From positions 1,174,120,670 to 1,174,184,669 of the forward strand of contig OY728137.1 of NCBI GenBank assembly GCA_963277665.1: a stretch of 64,000 bases of DNA, written 5' to 3'. This DNA comes from Viscum album. Its lineage: Eukaryota; Streptophyta; Magnoliopsida; Santalales; Viscaceae. The notes under the pieces were generated by a model, which was not told where the DNA came from, made no database searches, and saw only the letters and a program-made list of their open reading frames with translations. The position numbers were made by a program, and so were the translations under genes. This document shows positions 37,001 through 48,429 of this stretch, piece by piece. Every line of letters starts with the position of its first letter. Within the stretch, counting starts at the first letter, position 1.

Positions 37001-37870
37001 CGCTCCTACCATAGTTAAACTGATTCTTTCTAAGGATCCTGAGGTTTAGATGGATTTTCATCATTGTGATAGTTTCTTGAGAAACATGTGATCCATAGAT
37101 TGGAATACTATTCACACCATGCCTTCGATGTCTGAGCTGATGAGAGAGTTCTATCCATATCATCTTCTTTCATTTACCTGGGAGTGTGGCCCCCATGCAG
37201 TCAATTTATGGATTTATTTCATCCCTATGATCTTTAAGAATCTTGAAAAGACAACTGATATGAGGGTGATTCTTACTATATATATAATCTTGGGACCTAC
37301 CTAGCATTGGTGGGATATTCTAAATCTGACTACAAATATATAGGAGTAATATTTTAAGGACTTCGAAGAGAATTTCATCATCCATTTAAATATAGATATT
37401 TTGATTGATGAGGAGGATCACAAGTTCATGCATCTGACATAGGAGGGAATGCCAATTATGGACTATTCCAGATATTTCACTGGCCTATCTCACTTTTTTT
37501 CATCTTTTGATACTGATGAGATCTCAAGGGAGAGACATTTTCACTATAGGATTCCCTTTGAGATGAGGTCATAGGTGGAAATTTTTTATGAGTATATTTT
37601 AAAATGCGATTTAATAGGAACTAATCATAAAAGGGAATATGAGAGAGGCCATGAGTAGTGGAAAACCTATTTTAGTATGGAAAATTGGGATCTCATCTTC
37701 TAGTGGTAAGATTCTATAATATGACATTTTTTCCAAGGAAATAGCGGGAAAAACAGCTTGGGTAGTGGGAATCCATCACATGATCATGTTCTATTATAGT
37801 AATTTTATTGTAGAAAGTTGGGACACAAGTGGCCTTAGTTTCCATACCCTGTTTTTAAGTGTCGTTTTTG
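37000..37870 (+). pseudogene. gag: Element 2 gag remnant
   Basis: WWDIL, then YFKDFEENFIIHLNI, then FMHLT-stop-EGMPIMDYSRYFTGL (about 37300-37490) match the chromovirus gag core (F-x-x-L-x-QGxMSVxEYxxxFxxL). The TAG at 37440-37442 stands at the conserved Gln. RERHFHYRIPFEMRSQ and a YFSMENWDLI piece follow. At 37809-37826 FYCRKLGHKW keeps one Cys and the His of the zinc knuckle; the first and last Cys are lost. Confidence 0.7.
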
Positions 37871-38149
37871 CTGTAGGATGGACCCCCTTTATAGCTGCAT
37901 GCAACAATAGAGTAGTGGTAAAGGATTAGGAAAATACCATAGTCTAGGAAGGACTTAGCTACCCCTCAGCAGACTGGTTGATGGAGTTCCATTGGAAATT
38001 CATGTCAAAGAAAGGGACATGGTAACCTTGTGAAAAAATGGTAGTACCATATATATGGAGTAACTTAGGGGAGTTAGGCTAAAGACCAGGGATGTGGGAA
38101 TGGATAGCTCCACATTATACATAATACTCTAGCTATTGTGGATGCATGA
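37871..38149 (+). other. Element 2 gag-protease linker
   Basis: Short linker without a recognisable domain. Confidence 0.4.
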
Positions 38150-38690
38150 CCATCTGTAGTTAGAGGTATGATTCTTGTGTCATCTCGCCTTTCTTCGGTT
38201 TTGTTTGTTATAGAATCATCACATTCAAATTTATCCACTATTTTTGAAGTCAATTTGATCTTGCATGTGGAAATCATGGACGGTGTCCTGGCTAGCGATA
38301 CACTAATTGGAGTACGATCTAAGAATATCAAAATTTGAAAGGTGTGTTCTCTAGGGATTAGAAATTACCGTTTTTTATTGGAACCTTTCACACTGTAAAT
38401 GAAAAGTATGAATTTGATTCATCCTATACCTTGGTAATTCCAACACTAGGATTATATTTATTGTTACCAAAGGACAGTTACCTTTATATCATCACAAATA
38501 TGTAACTATTCTCACAAGGGTGAGTGGGATATTCAGGCTAGTTGTGCAATACCAATGGAATGCATATTGGAATGTCTCCTGGCCTTGACAGAAAGCCTAG
38601 TTCTGGATTATTGTGGAATTTAGTAGGATTATTTTCCTCTAATGATAGTCCATTTCTAGGATGTCTTTTCTATATAGTTCTATATCTAAC
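38150..38690 (+). pseudogene. Element 2 protease remnant
   Basis: GMILVSSRLSSVLFVIESSHSNLS (about 38164-38235) aligns with G-x-x-L-V-x-x-x-x-x-x-VLFDSGASHSFIS. The catalytic Asp-Ser/Thr-Gly is replaced by Val-Ile-Glu, so the site is dead. A minus-strand open stretch here (38074-38331) is its shadow. Confidence 0.6.
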
Positions 38691-39500
38691 CACCTGAGCG
38701 GTAGATCAATTTCACGATTGAGTTGGTTCCAAGAGACGAACCAGTTTATATCCCTCCATATAGAATGGATCCAATAGAAATTTGCGAGTTCAATGTTTAG
38801 TTGGAATATATAGAAGCTAATGGTTTCATATAGCCTAGTAAATCTCCATGTGGTTATCTAATTAATTTTTCCAAGAAGGATGATGGTACCATACACTTTT
38901 TTATATATTATTATCTATTGAACCAGATCATAATAAATAACATGTATCCTCTTACACACATAGATGATCTCTTCGATCAGTTGGTAGGTGATAAGATTTT
39001 CTCTAAGATTTATTTGAGATATAGATACCATTAGTTGAGGGCGAGACCTTCAAACATACTTCATATATATTTTAAGAGTAGGTATGTATTTTATAAATTC
39101 ATTGTGATTGTGTTTGGTTTGACCTACATAGTTGTGGTATTCATGGCCTTGATGAATCAAATATTTCATTCTTTTATAGACCATTTTTTGGTTTATTGGT
39201 CGATGAAATCATAGTGTAATCCTAGTCAATAAGAGATCATGATAAACTCCTTAACATCTTCCTGAGTACATTAAGAGATGACAAAATTTAAACCAAGATA
39301 CCTAAATACAATTTCTATATTGATAAAGTTCACTTATTCAACCACATCATCTATTAAGTATGAGTGTCAGTGGACAATGAGAATGTTTCATCTATGGTAT
39401 CTTGTGAGAAACATAAACATTTATTTGAGATTTTTTGTTCGCATGGTTTATCAAATTATTATCTATAATTTATCCACAACTTCTCCCATCTAGAATCACT
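38690..39500 (+). pseudogene. Element 2 reverse transcriptase remnant
   Basis: PYRMDPIEI starts at 38756. IDDLFDQLVGDKIFSKIYL shows the first catalytic Asp changed to Tyr. The dyad box reads FGLLVDEIIV, with Asp kept at 39202-39204 and the second changed to Glu at 39205-39207. The connection, MFHLWYLVRNINIYLRFFVR (39390 on), matches the SFLGLAGYYRRFV block. Multiple frameshifts. Confidence 0.8.
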
Positions 39501-39589
39501 GCTATCAGGGCTGAACAAGAAAAGATTGAGGTTTGTTTGGAAAAAATTCTTATGTGATATATTTTTAGGATATGAAGAGAAATATGACC

Positions 39590-39970
39590 TCATCACCTAT
39601 CCTCACTTTATCTATGACTGGTAAAGCATATATCATGGGTTGTTATGGATAAATAGTTGTACTTTGAGCTATTCTGATATAGAAGGATTGAGTGGTTTCT
39701 TATGGTTATAGAAAACTAAGATCACATGAGAGAAATTATCCTACTCATGGTCTGGAGAAATCCATGGCGGTACATTCCCTGAGGGGTTGGTGACACTATA
39801 TTTTTGGAGAGGGGTTTGTGGTTTATACAGGCCACAAGATCCATAGTTACATCTTTTTTTAGTAGGACCTAAAACCTTGGTGGAGGAGGTGGGTCAAGTA
39901 TCTATAGTATTTAGACTTTGAGTTGGATTATACAATTGGAAATGGAAATTTATTTATTGATGAATTTATC
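39590..39970 (+). pseudogene. Element 2 RNase H remnant
   Basis: VVSYGYRKLRSHERNYPTHG then LEK matches VIAYASRQLKxHExNYPTHDLE, keeping the Glu. The opening YCDAS is now GCYG (Asp lost) and TDHKSL is TGHKIH (Asp lost). It ends with WWRRWVKYL and a DYTIGNGN piece matching the DYHPGKAN block. Confidence 0.75.
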
Positions 39971-40011
39971 TAAATGATGCAGAAAGAAGAAGTGCGTGAG
40001 TCTTAAAATGA

Positions 40012-41060
40012 GTGGAATATGATGGAACTCTTTCAAGACATGAATCTAGATGTTTAGGAGTTCATAGATATGTAGCTCTAACCTCAAAATTTGTAATACC
40101 CATACATTTGGACAATATCAAGATAGATAAATTATCTGATCCAAATAGATTAGTTATAAGAGATAGATTATATGGTGGGGATATACCATCAGGATTGTTT
40201 GTTGGATGTGGAGATTGTCTTATTTTTTGTGGCCATGTATGGGCTCTAACAGGATTTTATAAGGAGCAGATGAGAGTGTTTCAAGCTTTAAGATGGGAAG
40301 CACATCATGGTTTGAAAAATATATATCATGACCTCCATAGATATTACTAGTGGTCAAGAATAATGAAGGAGTTAGCTGGATTTGGGGTGAGATGATTCAT
40401 CTACAAGTAGGTGATAGTCAAGCTTTAGAGGCTAGTTGGGATTTTTCAGCCTATACCCTTTCCTAAGTGGAAATGGGATGATGTCACTATGAATTTTTTG
40501 ACATGATTTCCTAGGACAACCTATAAGTGTGATGCATTATGGGTGATATGGATCAACTAAAAAAGGTATCCCAATTTGTACCTTGTAGGATGACATTCAA
40601 TATTGACGATCTGGGTAATCTATACATGCGATAGATATTTTAATTTAATGAGGTTATGAGAAGTATCATTTCATATATAGATCCTCATTTCACTTCACGG
40701 CTATGGAAGGGTCCTCATAAGGATCTAAGATCACAAGTTATCCCAAGTAGTGGCTATAATCCTTAAACTAAAGGTCAATCTAAGTCAAATATTTAGGTTT
40801 TTGTGGATATGTTATGAGCCCCAGTTTTGGATTTCTATGGTTCATAGGAGAATCAAATGTAACTAATGGATTTTTTATATAATAACATCATTCAAAAATT
40901 GATCCATATGGAACCTTTTGAGGATTTGTATGGTAGGTCATGTAGTTTACCACTTTTTTTGTTGTAGGTAGGTTTGTCTATTCTTGTTGGGCCATGTCTC
41001 TTGTGGGAGACATCTGAAAAGGTTTAGTTGACTGGGAGGAAGCTTGTGACTTTGAAGAGC
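40012..41060 (+). pseudogene. Element 2 integrase, all three catalytic acids lost
   Basis: The 112-codon open stretch 40012-40350 is the N-terminal part, not a separate gene: IRDRLYGGDIPSGLFVG, EAHHGLKNIYHDLHRYY correspond to the usual IRxxVxxGxxxxFxV and EAHxxxxxxHPGxxKMYxDLRxxYWW, with a few residues of the zinc motif deleted. The core follows: PKWKWDDVTMNFLT (Asp to Asn, 40492-40494), SIISYIDPHFTSRLWK (Asp to Tyr, 40674-40676) and YNP-T-KGQSKSNI (Glu to Lys, 40782-40784). Thus D, D and E are all replaced. A frameshift lies between the first two. Confidence 0.85.
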
Positions 41061-41064
41061 AAGA

Positions 41065-41520
41065 ATAATTCATATGATGACCATCAGAGATGACCACTAG
41101 AGTTTTAGGTTGGTCATTGTGTTTTTCTTTGAGTTTCCCATTGGTTAGGGAAATGTCATATAAGGAAATAGGGAATTTACCACCTAGGTTTTTCAGGCTC
41201 TTTGAGATAGTAGGTAGAGTTAGTCCAGTGGAATACTGATTAGGACTTAAACAATGCTATAGTTCTATACCCAATGTGTTTCATGTGTTTAAGCATATAT
41301 GATTTTATCCCACCCATTATATTGTGGTAGACTTTTAGGATGTTGAGATTCGTGCTATTGTTTCCTTTCATGGGAATCTAATACGAATTGTTGACCATAG
41401 TGAGAATTATTATTAAGGTAGGTTTATACCTCTGGTTCAAGTGTAGTGGGAGCATGAGTGTGTTCTAGAGGATACATGAGAGAGGATACTGATATGTGAG
41501 CACAATGGATATAAGTTTTC
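41065..41520 (+). pseudogene. Element 2 integrase C-terminus and chromodomain end
   Basis: NSYDDHQR-PLEFQVGHCVF (41065 on) matches the SYADxRRRxLEFQVGDxVF block. The end of the polyprotein reads IPLVQV-WEHE, then a decayed TWERExxM segment near 41430-41500, as in chromodomain ends of chromovirus integrases, which bind histone marks to steer insertion. The minus-strand open stretch 41424-41615 is a shadow. Confidence 0.65.
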
Positions 41521-41568
41521 ACCAAAAACCCATAGTTATACTTGGAGTAGCTCAAGGATGAGCTGTTA

Positions 41569-41581
41569 TATGGTGGAGAGG
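41569..41581 (+). promoter_or_regulatory. Polypurine tract of element 2
   Basis: GGTGGAGAGG lies right before TTCTAAGACCCC, the inferred 3' LTR start; TG at the LTR edge appears mutated. Confidence 0.5.
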
Positions 41582-43873
41582 TTCTAAGACCCCATATTTC
41601 TCTAGCTACCTCCATATATGAGTTTGTTTGTTGGTCCTTGGTGGAAAAGTATTGTTATGAGAAATATAGCCTTTTTTCGGTAAAATGAACTAGTATTCAA
41701 AGACGTATGTTTATTTGAATTAATGTAATCTAGGTATAAATGTGTTAATTGGGCATACAATGGTTTCCTGTGATTTTGGAAGGCTTCAAAGGTGGGTCAT
41801 GAATTTTCACAGAAGATGGGTAGAAAACTATTTGTTTGAAAATCACCATCCATATATATGTTACATGAAATTAAACTAATTTCACACATAGGTCATTAAC
41901 TATTTTATAATGTGAAGTGGTTACACATTTTGAAACTAATTCACATCATGTAAATATCAATCGATTTAAATATTATTCCGAGGTGATAGGTATTGTAGTG
42001 TATCTATTTAATTGAGAAATACAAAACGATAAATACTTAAACACCATGTAAGTCGAAGCCCCATTGATTTCAATACCCTAGACCACATATGAGTATTTCA
42101 TTATTTCATGTAAAACCTTCCTCTCTTGACCCTTGGAATCCTCTAGGTGAATTTAGAGCCTCCTATTCCATTCTAGATGTTCTGTTTTTGCATCCGATCA
42201 CATGTGAGTTTATTTCCCTAGGTTTACCCCTCTCTTATATTATTCTCCATTCTTACAGGGGAAATATTTTGAATGTTGCATAATATAGTTTAAATTTTTT
42301 GTTTCTGGTCTAGTTTCTTCTTGATATCTCTATTTCCTTTATTTATATCTGAATTACCATTATTAGTGTTACTTAATAATTGCATTAAGGTAAGGGATTG
42401 AAACCTAACTCTATAGTCAATTTTATTGTGAATTATATAAAATGTTTTGTATTTTTCCAATGTAAGGTGTGCTATTAATTTAATTTAATCATTGATAAAT
42501 GGTAAATCATGGGTTAGAATATTTGTTAGATTCCATTAAGTTCAACTGTTTATGTAACCTGGACTATGGATACCATTAGGTGAGAAAACCATTGACTATA
42601 TATATATATATGTGTGTGTGTGAACTGGATAATTGATTAAAGAATGTTTAGCATGACAAGGTAACTTTGGTGATTTATTGATATAGAATCTATATTCTAT
42701 GGATTATTTCTTATTTATTTTATTATTGATCATTTGAGATACAAATAAAAGTGTAATTGAAAGGAAAATCAAAATGTTCATAATTAACCATTAAGGATTA
42801 TGATGTGATATTGTGATATCCTTTCATTTATGAATTGTTATGTTATCATGATAAAATTTTTATATTGAGAGGGCTCAACCTAGTCCATGATTTAATTCTT
42901 ATATTGAACAATTTATGTCCAGTCCCATGTTGTAATGCTTATATTGAGTGGGATATGCCTAGTCCGATGTTGAAATGCTCATATTGAGCAGGCTATGACT
43001 AGTCCCATGTTTTAATGCTTATATTTAGTGTGATATTTTTATACCGATGCTATACTTTTTATCTTGGGTGGGATTTTCCCATTCCATTGGTGAAGTTATT
43101 ATATTGGGAAGTCTCTTCCCAATCCCATGTTTAAATGATTATAAACTAGGTTCGTCCAAGATTTGTTTGATTTTTCCATGGATATATGGTTTTTAGTTAA
43201 TATGGTTGTGCTACATGCTCATAGATATTCTAACATAGTGTTGAAGCATGTTGATTGTTATATAGTATTAATTGAATAATTAATACACCCGTTTTCACTT
43301 TACTGTATAAAATTTTCATCATACTGGTTATGTCTAGATAGGATGGTTTCAACCTACTGAGTTTTACTAACACCCTATTCAGGTTGTTGTTTGGTACACA
43401 AGTAAATTACATGGATGCTAGTTTGGAAAAGGGAAAGGGACCTTATTGTTGATCCTTTTGTTTCCAGATGGATGGGATGTAGATTCGATATTAGACTGAC
43501 ATGGGGTTCAAGAATGGGTCCTTTTCAGTTTTATTATAATATACGATAGGTTGATTTGTATCATTTTTAGTTTTTCATTTATAGACATCTTATATTGTTA
43601 TTAGATAATTCCTTATTATTGGTATATTGTATTGATATTTATTTCCTAATTTTATTAATTGGTTTTCTCTATGTCTATTAATATGATTTTATTATTTATT
43701 TTTCTTATTTATACTCTATTTTACTTTATACCATGGGTATAGTCTACCCACTGTACATATCACACCGCTGCTACTAGTCGATATCCTCTGGAATATGGGG
43801 AGGTGCACTTGAGGTCTTATAACAACCCCATTTCTTCCATGTGAGAGATTTATATATTGGGAGAAGTTAAACA
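41582..43873 (+). repeat. 3' LTR of element 2
   Basis: Partner of 34128-36390. It carries the same 40-bp minisatellite at about 42860-43150 (cores at 42938, 42978 and 43018) and a TA/TG dinucleotide run at 42598-42622. It ends near TTAAACA at 43873. Confidence 0.8.
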
Positions 43874-44050
43874 TTGGGAAATGGAGGTGATGGTCCTAGT
43901 GGTGGTGGGGATGATAATGTTCTTGGTGATGGTTATGGATATGGTGGGGGTGGTTGTGTTGATGTTGAGTATGACGGTGATAATGATAGTGATGAGGGAG
44001 ATATCAATCCCCTTCATTTTAGAGCTGAAAATAAAGATACATATGTGTAG
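43871..44050 (+). other. Gly/Asp-rich open stretch, 59 codons, no start codon
   Basis: Directly after the 3' LTR end a frame stays open from 43871 to the stop at 44048-44050. It reads GGDGPSGGGDDNVLGDGYGY, then GGGG, CVDVEYDGDNDSDEGDI and NPLHF. The plus strand is strikingly G-rich. The longer open frames on both strands here (43857-44078 +, 43850-44056 -) are products of this low-complexity composition. It may be the last exon piece of a disrupted gene or a simple GGTGAT-type repeat. No family recognised. Confidence 0.4.
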
Positions 44051-44208
44051 ATTCAATTTAATGACTAAAATTGATTGATTCTTTCGATTGTATATATATG
44101 TTATTGTATTAAAATTATTTAAAATCTATTAATAGGAAGATGTTCAAATGATAAATATACAATATCTGTATTGCATTTAAGGTTTATCATGGCTTGTATT
44201 ATTCTTGT

Positions 44209-44556
44209 TGGTTCTGGAAGAGGTGATATATTCGAAAAATATTTTTGGTTGCGAGATGATGCTACCCCAATAGTTCTATGAGTTGATGGAATACATATTT
44301 ATTGGGAAGCATGTTATACCCATAGTTTCATTAAACATTGGTATACATCTATACTTATGGCTTAATCAAAATCAAGGGTATTAAAATTTTCCCATGGGCT
44401 ATACCAAAAATATAAAATTAAACCATTGGTATATCCCTAGTACCAATGGTATTATACCCCATAGTTCATAGAAACATTCGTATAACTTATACTAAAAATT
44501 CTACAGGTTATACCAAAAGTTTAAAACCATCAGTATAGGTTACTTTTCTAGGAGTG
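44209..44556. mobile_element. Decayed CACTA-like MITE, about 350 bp
   Basis: The right end TTTTCTAGGAGTG resembles the CACTA terminus of the 15.6-kb element. TCTGGAA near 44213 may be the left end. The interior has several ACCATTGGTATA / TATACCAAAAGT motifs in both directions, like the other element. No target duplication is visible, so the limits are approximate. Confidence 0.5.
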
Positions 44557-45521
44557 GTGAAAAACTATAAAAGGTACAAACTAATACTTAAGGTTTGTCA
44601 TATAGATAAAAATGTGGGATAATTCATTTGATTCATAAATTAAATGGTTTATAGAATGCTATACACACCATGTGACAAGTATTATTCTGCACTAGTTATA
44701 TTTGAAGGGACTTTAATTATGAAACATGTGTCAATCCCCCCCCCACCACTGGTACCCCTCCAAAGCCAGTAGTAAATATGGGAATGATCCCTAAATCCGA
44801 CTAGAAATTGGCATTGGGTTGGAGACGAGAACTAAGTGTATAAAATGAATAAAATGGGAGGTATTACCCTAAAAATATAAATTTTTGGATAAGACATGAT
44901 ATACACCAACCAAATTCAATACATAAATAAAAGATAAAACATCTCAATACAAGAATATATTGTTATACAAGAAGAAAAAATGGTAATTCCAAGGAAAAAA
45001 TTAGTCATCACCCATGAACATCAACATCTATTGACTAAATACTCAAGCAAGAAATGAACAGATCGATCACTATCCCTCCATGGAAGTAAAAAATAGTTTA
45101 TATAATCATAGGGTAAGAATATAGGTATATAGTACATGATCCTCCTTAGACCCTCTCCTGAAAATTTTAATGAAGCATACTAAATCCCATTGAATAAGTA
45201 GATGAATCCAACTCCTAACTAAGTAGGTAAGACTATATCCCACCCTTCCTAATGCAATATGATCAAGTAATGAGTATAAGGAAGAAACTCCATATCATAA
45301 GAAAATAAATAAGAAAGGTACTACATATCCACTTCCTCAAATTATTATTTTATCTCAAAAAATAACACTAAACTTACTATGCTTCAATCCCTTTTATAAT
45401 TCATCATGCACCTTACAAAAACATATCTCAACCACATCTCATCACACCCCAAGACAAGTAACAAGTTTGAAAGCCATCACAACCGGTGTATAAATTATTA
45501 TACCTAAATCCATCACAAAAA
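44557..45521. other. Unassigned stretch
   Basis: No gene or clear repeat. A run of nine C at 44738-44746 stands out in otherwise AT-rich DNA. Confidence 0.35.
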
Positions 45522-48327
45522 ATGAAAGGACACCAATGGTAATCATATTCAGTACAAATAATATATATGCATTTGTTATAGCCTCAAGTAGCTATAGCCT
45601 AAACACACATATATGGTAAAAAAAGATCCATCATAGCCATGTAAACATGTACTATATAAATTATTCCATTAAATATCAGATATAAATACACATAATGTTA
45701 TTTGTAAATGGAGAGTGGGGAAGAGGGAGACTTCATCCAAATGTTCCCTCGCCAACATGGATATTGGGGTAAGCACCCAGAACACAACACATATGGGTGT
45801 CACCCAACCACCCAACACAGGTGGTGGTGCATATTAATTCATAAAAAAATATTGAATATTATATCACACAACCAATCGTGAGGAAACTTCCAATCCATTG
45901 ACTCAAAGTACATCTATAATTCTATAAGATACCCAGATGACACCTCTAATGTCTAGGGAACTAGATTTTATATAAGAACTCATGCATCAATATTCAAAAT
46001 AATAAACCATTTCCATCAATAAACCTTAAATTCCCAAACGTTCATTAACACCATTACTAATTTTAGATTTATCATTCCATTTCATCATAAGCTCACATAC
46101 TTTATTAATCACATTTCAATTCCAAGATAATTTATTCCATTGTGTTAGAGTATTAATATAAAAATATATTGGTTTTTATTTAATATATCATTATCATTAA
46201 CAACACTATATCCCATTATTTCATTCATAATATCATTTACCATTCCATAATCTTAGTATTCTAGGGGTAAACCTGATATACCATAAGAAAAATGAAATCA
46301 TAGTGCATAGTACAATTGAAACCTCTATTTTGAATCCAAAATAATCATAAATCAAGAAAACAAGAAACCAATTTAAATACAACAAGAAATATTAGAAATC
46401 CCATCCCTCAACCCATACCATCATAACCAATCAGCACCTCACCATAATAATCTAGCAGAAAGCATGTACAACTCTCATCCAATGCCATATATCCCAACAT
46501 CATCCTAATCTTAATGAATATTAATTAAGTAATCCAAGCTATTGACTTATGACTTCCATCCCTCACATAATATCCCAACTACACCCGGTTCTACAAGAAT
46601 CAATATAAAGGTATTAAACAATATAAACCTCACATATAATAATAATCATATTTTTAGAATTGGATTCTCAAGGGGAAACCAATTCCATAACACTAAGACA
46701 TAAAACCTATAGAAAAAAAGGAGGGAATAAAAACAACCCCAAAAATTTAATTATATTGAATTTTTTCCTTTTTTAACATGAATTAACTGATTCCAAATAA
46801 TAGGGGTTCATCAACATGAAACATAAACACAGTATCTAAATATTTATAAGAATATTCTATAAACATGATTCAATCATTTCTTTCAAATTTATTAATTTTC
46901 ATGAAAAATGATAATTATTTCAACATTAAGCATTCATTATTAACTTTATTGTACATTTTTATATTGTTTAACTAATTTAAAGAATATAATCCATGAAAAG
47001 GAATAAAAAAAATCAAAAAAATCAATTTTAATCTATCAGGAAAATAGTAAGAGGCATCTAATCATAACATAAAATACTTGTGATCACTACATCCCATTAT
47101 ATATTTCATTCTTCCTTATATTTCTATAATATTATATTTATTAGAATAATTCCACCATTACCCAATAAAGAATAATCATGTTAATTGCACACATGGAAAT
47201 ATAGTAAAGAGATGTCAAGAATCACCTACCTCAACATGAATCTTCTAACGTTCTTTAAGAAAGATCATAAGAATAAACATAGATTTCCAATCGCCACTCA
47301 TATGATGAACTCATAATCTATATGGATATCATCCCACCATGAATCTTACCTTGATAATCAATAAAACCCCCATTAAACTCAATGGAGAAAAAAATTCCAT
47401 AGAATAGATATTGAAAATATTAAATAATGAAACCAATAGAGAAAAATAAATCTAACCACAGATAAACAACAAATAAATATCTAGAGATGGGGGTTGAAGA
47501 AAGAAAAAGGGATAAAAATATTAAAAATTTGTCCTCATGTCACCTAGGGATTGATAAAAATGAAATGAAATAAGTAGATTACAAAGAAGTACTAAATTTA
47601 TGGAAGCATTATTTTTAAAAAGACTATAGAGAAATAACCGTGACCATGTAGAAATTAATAGGTCTTTCAACAAAACAATTATGAAACTTAGGAGGTTAAG
47701 CTATAAATTCCATATGCTTTAGAATCCATAATAAAATCATCAACATACATCCCCCTTTTATACCTAGGTTAAACCCAATCATGTAAACATGAGATTGTTC
47801 TATGCTGAAAACCCAAGCACAACACCACATCAATCACTAAATCAGTAGAGATAAGGTCTTGACCTATGGGATTCCATGGCTAAACCCATCCCCTATGTCA
47901 TAACAGTCCTAAAAAAAGTAACAACAAGAGTCTGACCTCTAATGCACCATGGTGTAGTCTTGAGAACCATTCTATAGCTACCCCTAAATAGAAGAACCAT
48001 TAAAAACATCATCCCAAGAATCCACACTGTATAGACCATGGATATGCCATAATATTCCATCTGTAAAACCACACCATGACACATCCTAGTAGAAAATACC
48101 AAAATATTCTTCTTATAAATATAATTTCAAATCAAACCACACTTCCACACATCCAAAACTTCCCTTACACCTTTATTCACCCAAAAATGTAGATAAAAGG
48201 AATAAGATGAATCATAACCTTAAATCAGATATCACTCAATCAAATATCATCCTAAAAAATTTAATACCAAAACATGGGAAGGAAAATAAAGGGAGACATA
48301 AAAACCACCCAATGAGATACCTCAACA
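45522..48327 (-). repeat. 3' LTR of element 3
   Basis: It corresponds to 51513-54250. Anchors include GTTATAGCCTCAAG / GTTCTATAATCTCAAG, AAGATCCATCA / GAGATCCATCA, and TCTGACCTCTAATGCACC / CCCGACCTAATGATATCC. The outer end starts near TGAAAGGACACC at 45522. The inner end near 48327 is inferred from a TTGAGGTATC start on the minus strand. The minus open stretch 47893-48102 is a chance frame. Confidence 0.65.
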
Positions 48328-48429
48328 GGATTTCTCAATAAAAAGAATGCAAACATCACATTTGAGGTAAAAGGTTTGAAAAAATTAAATATCATACATT
48401 ATATCATAAATAAAAAAAGGTCATACATA

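Larger units (their letters stand above)
34128..43873 (+). mobile_element. Chromovirus-like Ty3/gypsy element 2 (full domain order)
   Basis: LTRs of about 2.26 and 2.29 kb flank gag, protease, RT, RNase H, integrase and a chromodomain end, all on the plus strand and all interrupted. Internal region about 5.2 kb. It is close in type to element 1 but its LTRs are clearly a different family. It is the most complete element in the window. Confidence 0.85.

Noticed and set aside
40012..40350. 112-codon open frame, the second longest in the window, as a possible host gene
   Set aside because: Its residues follow the N-terminal part of chromovirus integrase and it lies exactly between RNase H and the integrase core of element 2.
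43850..44078. Met/Val-rich plus frame and Ile/Thr-rich minus frame
   Set aside because: Both are products of the GGTGAT-like low-complexity sequence; at most the Gly/Asp frame is meaningful.
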